Assembly: GCF_040802235.1 (NCBI RefSeq)
Contig: NC_133166.1
Span: 112,978,991-113,042,990 of the forward strand
Source of the DNA: Manis javanica
Taxonomy: Eukaryota; Chordata; Mammalia; Pholidota; Manidae
DNA: 64,000 nucleotides
Direction of reading: 5' to 3'
Every line of letters begins with the position of its first letter. Position 1 is the first letter of the stretch. A model generated the notes under the pieces. The model was not told where the DNA came from. It saw only the letters and a program-made list of their open reading frames with translations, and made no database searches. Of this stretch, positions 59,284 through 64,000 are shown piece after piece. A program made the position numbers and the translations under genes.

Positions 59284-62200
59284 ATGGCTGCAGTGGCAGG
59301 GGGGCTGGAGCCCGAGGCAGCTGCTGCAGAAGATGCTGTAGGAGATGCTGCAGATGCTGTGGGACCCTTGGCTCCCCCTTTTCTGGCTGGAAACCGGCTA
59401 AGCCTGGACCTGTACCCAGGGGGCTGCCACTGGCTGCTGCACCTGTGTGCCCAGCAGCCCACTCAGCTGCTGGAGGTGGAGTTCCTGCAGCTGAGTGGCC
59501 ACGAAGACCCGCGGCTGTTGGAGGCCACCCTGGCCCTGCTGCCGCAGAGCCTGCAGCGCCTCCGCTCCCTGGTCCTCAAAGGTGAGTCCCAACCCAGCCT
59601 GATCCCAGCCCTGCCACCATTCTCTGCACAACCATGACACCCCCTTACCTAGGCCAAGCTGGCTGAACTGGTTTCTGGACCCGGCAGCTACCTGGTGGGG
59701 TGTTTTTCCTGAGGTGGGTCTCAGGTGATGGCCATCGGTCCCTGCCTCCCTCCATCTGCTGGTGTCTCTGTGTGTCCCTGCTGGGGTGGTGTTGGGTGAG
59801 GTCTTTGCCTCCCTGCGCACAGCCCCTTCCCTGGTTGGTTGGCTGAGCTGGGACTTGGCAGTCTGGTTCTGAGGGCCACATCCGCCATCTCCCTTCCCAG
59901 GTGGGCAACGCCGGGCAGCACTGGGTGCCTGCCTCCGGGGCTCCCTGACCACACTCCCCACTGGCCTGAGTGGCCTGGCCCACTTGGCCCACCTGGATCT
60001 GAGCTTCAACAGCCTGGAGACACTGCCAACCTGCATCCTGAAAATGGAAGGCCTGGATGCCCTCCTGCTCTCTCACAACCACCTCTCAGAGCTGCCCGAG
60101 GCCCTGGGGGCCCTCCCTGCCCTCACCTTCCTCTCTGTGAGCCACAACCATCTGCGAGCACTGCCCACAACACTGGGGGCCCTATCCACCTTGCAGTGCC
60201 TCGATCTCTCTGAGAACCTTCTGGATACTCTGCCCTCTGAGATTGGAGGCCTGAGCAGCCTTGCTGAGCTCAATCTGGCCTCCAACCGGCTGCAGAGCCT
60301 CCCGGCCTCCCTTGGTAGGTAGTCCCCTTGGCTTGGAGCCTGATGGGGGGCGGTCCTCGGCCCCAGATCCCCCTGTACTCTCAGGTGGGCCACTCGTTCT
60401 CTGCAGGGGCCCATGCACATGCAGGCTTGGCCCACCTTCATGCCCTTCCTCCTCCTAGGAGCCCTTGTTTGCCTCCCAACTTCCCTGGCCTCCCTCCCTT
60501 AAAGCACAGGCTTCCTGAGCTCTGAGTCCAGCCATGGGGCAAAGATTGACTAGGCTTCTCTGGGAGGCCCTAGCATGAGCACCCTGTCTCAGCCTGGCAC
60601 TCCAGGCCTGGGGCAGCCTTGAGTGGTTCTCTGTGGCTCTAAGCCAGCACCTGCCCTCCCGCCCGCAGTGGGGCTGCGGTCCTTGCGGCAACTTGTTCTG
60701 CACAGCAACCTCCTGACCTCAGCACCTGCTGGCTTGGCTCGCCTCCCGCTGCTCACCCGGCTGGACCTGAGGGACAATCAGCTCCGGGACGTGCCCCCTG
60801 AGCTACTGGACGCCCCCTTTGTGCGCCTGCAGGGGAACCCCCTGGGTGAGGCCTTACCAGACACCCACAGTCCCCCAGGTAAGCTTGTTGCTAGGGAGGG
60901 GCAGGCCATGGACAGAACACAGGCACTGACACCATCCTGACAACTCATCTGTCCTTCCACAGGGTCACCCGTGGCCCTGGATGTACCTCAACTGTTCCTG
61001 ACCTCAGACTTGGACAGGTGTGTGGGGGTGCTAGAGGGGCATCTGCACTGTCACGCAGTGCATGCTGGATACCTTGCCCATGCCTGGTGGTCTGCAGTCC
61101 CCCAGGGGTGCCAGGATCAGACTTACAGGCCCTTTTTTATCTGACCTGATGCCCCTGTATCCTCACTCAGCTTCCCCGTGACCCCTCAAGGCTGCTCCGT
61201 GACTCTGGCCTGTGGTGTCCGCCTGCAGTTCCCTGCTAGGGCCACTGCTACTCCTGTCACCATCCGCTATCGACTGTGGTTGCCGGAGCCACACCTCATC
61301 CCTCTGGGTCCCCATGATGCTCTGCTCAGTGGTGTCCTGGAGCTGCAGCCCCATGGGGTGGCCTTCCAGCAGGCATGGCCAGGGCAGGTCGGGGGGCTGC
61401 TGAGGAGGGCCCAGGCACAGCCCCAGGGCTCATACCACCCTCGCCTGGCAGGAGGTGGGCCTGTGGCTGCTCTTTGTGCCCCCTCGGGCCCGGCGTTGCC
61501 GTGAGGTGGTGGTCAGGAGCCTGAATGACGACACCTGGAGTGACCTGGCAACCCAGCTGGAGGAAGAGACACCCAAGGTGAGGGTCCGTCCGGGCCTGCC
61601 GGGAAGGAGCCCCAGGAGTGGCCCCACGTGGACCTCTTCCACCCCGCCCTGACCCTGCTCCCTCCAACCCCCCTCCATGCCCAGCGGCTCTGGGCTCACT
61701 GCCAGGTGCCCCACTTCTCGTGGTTCCTCGTGGTTTCACGCCCTGTGTCCGATTCCTGCCTGGTGCCACCAGAGGGGACATTGCTGTACTCATCGGGACA
61801 TCCTGGCGTCAAGGTCATATTCCCTCCTGGGGTCACCACGGAGCCTCGTCGCGTCCACATGCAGGTTTGGGCAGGGCAGCTGTCAAGGGTGACAGGTCGT
61901 ACTGCGGCAGGAAGGCAGGTATTCAGGTGGTCTGTCTGCCCCAGGTGGTGCGTATGGCCCGCAGAGCGCTGCTGGAGGAGCCAGAGGCTGCTGCGAGCCC
62001 CCTGCTGTGCCTCTCCCAGAGTGGACCTCCCGGCTTCCTGCAGCCAGTCACTGTGCAGCTGCCTCTGCCCCCTGGTGTCACAGGTGACAGGCAGCCATGT
62101 GGCATCCCTGGACATGTGGCCACGGGGGGGGGGGGTGAGTGCTCAAAGGGGAAGCCCCTGCCACGGAGGCCTCAGTCTGTGGCCCCTCCCATCCCCAGGC

Positions 62201-63957
62201 CTGAGTCTGGACCGCTCCTGTCTGCACCTGCTGCACCGGGCCCCTCCCACAGCCGCCTGGGATGACATCACGGCGCAGGTGGCCCTGGAGCTCACCCACC
62301 TGTACGCTCGCTTCCAGGTCATGCACTTCTCCTGGTGAGGGCTCACTCAGCTTTCCCAAGCCCTGCCCTGTCCCACCCCCTCTGTGGGGGCACACCTGAC
62401 CCACTTCCTGCCCTCCCAGGTACTGGCTCTGGTACACCACCAAAACCTGCATTGGGGGCCTGGCACGCAAGGCCTGGGAGCGGCTGCGGCTGCACCGTGT
62501 CAACCTTATTGCACTGCAGAGGCGCCGGGACCCTGAGCAGGTCCTGCTGCAGTGCCTGCCCCGAGACAAGGTGGGACAGGGGTCCAGAGGGCAGCAGGGT
62601 AGGTGCCAAGGGCCTGGCTTGGGGGCGCGGGGCTTTGGGCTCTGAGCCAGGGGTGCCGCCCAGGTGGATGCCACCCTGCAGCGGCTGCTGGAGCGGTACC
62701 GAGGCCCCGAGCCCTCTGACACTGTGGAGATGTTTGAGGGAGAGAAATTCTTTGCCGCCTTCGAGAGGGGCATTGACGTGGATGCTGGTATGCCCCTGTC
62801 CCTGGGGAGGGGACCCTGGGTCTGCCACCAGGTTCTCTGCTGAGCCCACACCTGCCCCCAGACCGCCCGGACTGTGTGGAGGGCAGGGTCTGCTTTGTCT
62901 TCTACTCTCACTTGAAGAACATGAAGGAGGTGTATGTGACCACTGCCCTGGACCGGCAGGCTCAGGCTGTGCGGGGCCAGGTGGGTCCATGGGGTGGGGC
63001 CCCTGGGTCCCCAGGCTGCCTGGGCAGAGGCCAGAGCACTGACTCCACCTCACCCCACCCAGGTGTCCTTCTACCGGGGAGCTGTGCCTGAGGAGGTACC
63101 CAAGGAGGCAGAGGCTGCCCGACAGAGGAAAGCCGCAGATGCCCTGTGGATGGCCACCCTGCCCATCAAGCTGCCGGTGCGACCCGGGGGATCATGTGTG
63201 TGAAGGGGTGGGGCGGTGGAGAGGCCCAGGGGGCAGCCAGGGCCCATGGCATGCCTTCTTCCCCTCAGAGGCTGCGGGGGTCTGAGGGGCCGGGACGGGG
63301 ATGGGGGCCTGTTCTCTCCCTGGCACCTCTGAACCTGGGCGATGCGGAGACCGGCTTCTTGACCCAGAGCAACCTGCTGAATGTGGCTGGGCGCCTGGGC
63401 CCTGACTGGCCAGCTGTGGCCCTGCACCTGGGCATGCCCTACCATGAGCTGCAGCGCATCCGGCACGAGTTCCGGTGAGTTCCTTCGAGCCTCACGCCTG
63501 GGCCCTGGCCACCAGGAGGGGCATACTGTAGGCTGGTGGAAGTTCCGTCCAGGGGGGCAAAGCAAGCAGGCAGCAGAGGGAGAGTCTGGCCTCACCTGGT
63601 CCAGGGTGCAGGGCACCCATCCTGGGAGGGTGAGCGGAATCCTGAATGTGGCGGGTGGTTCTGGGCTGGGCCCCTCTGTCACCACTCCCCCCTCCCAGGG
63701 ACGACCTGGATGGCCAGATCCGCCATATGCTTTTCTCCTGGGCTGAGCGCCAGGCTGGACAGCGGGGGGCCGTGGGGCTCCTAGTGCAAGCCCTGGAGCA
63801 GAGTGACCGGCGGGATGTGGCTGAAGAGGTGCGGGCTGTCTTGGAGCTCGGCCTCCGCAAGTACCAAGATGGCATCCAGCGCACAAGCCTGGCACCTGGG
63901 GACCTTGCCCCATCTGGCCCTTCAGTGTCACAGTCCCCAGAGCCTGCCCAGGCCTAG
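59284..63957 (+). CDS. PIDD1: p53-induced death domain protein 1
   Basis: Fifteen coding exons: 59284-59581, 59901-60314, 60669-60878, 60963-61017, 61171-61372, 61452-61577, 61685-61864, 61945-62083, 62199-62334, 62420-62570, 62664-62787, 62862-62980, 63063-63176, 63269-63474 and 63699-63957 (stop TAG). They sum to 910 residues, the human length. The order is leucine-rich repeats (about 120-310, for example LDLSFNSLETLP), two ZU5 modules and UPA, then a C-terminal death domain (RDDLDGQIRHMLFSWAE). Both autoproteolysis sites are intact: PHFSW (Ser447) and MHFSW (Ser586). PIDD1 scaffolds the PIDDosome with RAIDD and caspase-2 after extra centrosomes or DNA damage, and joins RIP1/NEMO for NF-kB signalling. 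The intron at 61373-61451 begins GC, not GT. The start MAAVAGG matches human MAATVEG; an in-frame ATG upstream at 59131 lies before the likely acceptor. Confidence 0.97.
62124..62135 (+). repeat. G12 homopolymer in a short PIDD1 intron
   Basis: Twelve uninterrupted G lie in the 115-bp intron 62084-62198. Likely prone to length variation and sequencing error. Confidence 0.85.
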
Positions 63958-64000
63958 ACCACACTTTGGGTTGGGTTGGGCCCTGATGTGCCCTGGCCAA

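Overview
This is nuclear DNA from a placental mammal. It is GC-rich and gene-dense, with spliced genes, CpG-island promoters, AATAAA-type polyadenylation signals and ancient mammalian repeats (Tigger1, MLT1, MIR, LINE-1). I see no Alu, B1/B2, Bov-tA or carnivore SINEC copy, so primate and rodent origin look unlikely, but the order is not resolved. Gene content and order match human 11p15.5 in reverse: CHID1(+) - TSPAN4(-) - POLR2L(+) - CD151(-) - CRACR2B(-) - PNPLA2(-) - RPLP2(-) with SNORA52 - PIDD1(+).

Layout. 1-12.1 kb: the last five coding exons of CHID1, including a 9.2 kb intron that holds a decayed Tigger1 transposon, an MLT1 LTR and a MIR. 12.1-14.2 kb: gap between CHID1 and TSPAN4, whose 3' ends face each other. 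14.2-26.4 kb: TSPAN4, with a CpG island at its first coding exon. 26.9-32.4 kb: probable TSPAN4 5' intron/upstream DNA. 32.4-33.3 kb: CpG island shared by POLR2L and probably TSPAN4. 33.1-34.4 kb: POLR2L. 35.8-40.1 kb: CD151. 41.1-45.4 kb: CRACR2B. 47.3-52.1 kb: PNPLA2. 54.8-56.9 kb: RPLP2, hosting the H/ACA snoRNA SNORA52 in an intron. 56.9-57.4 kb: divergent promoter. 57.6-57.9 kb: LINE-1 3' fragment. 59.2-64 kb: PIDD1, coding region complete.

Every exon junction I list keeps the reading frame, and seven full coding sequences can be assembled: TSPAN4 238 aa, POLR2L 67, CD151 252, CRACR2B 402, PNPLA2 483, RPLP2 115, PIDD1 910. The genes are not one pathway. They are two tetraspanins, an RNA polymerase subunit, a calcium-channel regulator, a triglyceride lipase, a ribosomal stalk protein, a stress-signalling death-domain scaffold and a chitinase-like protein, sharing promoters and short spacers in a conserved block.

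Most interesting points: a PNPLA2 C-terminus that is shortened and frame-shifted relative to human; loss of the only CD151 N-glycosylation sequon; a GC-AG intron in PIDD1; an open 97-codon in-frame extension upstream of the TSPAN4 start; a near-perfect 53-bp direct repeat in introns of CD151 and CRACR2B; and an internal polyadenylation signal in the large TSPAN4 intron. I found no unknown multi-gene system. Comparisons with human proteins are from memory and were not computed.
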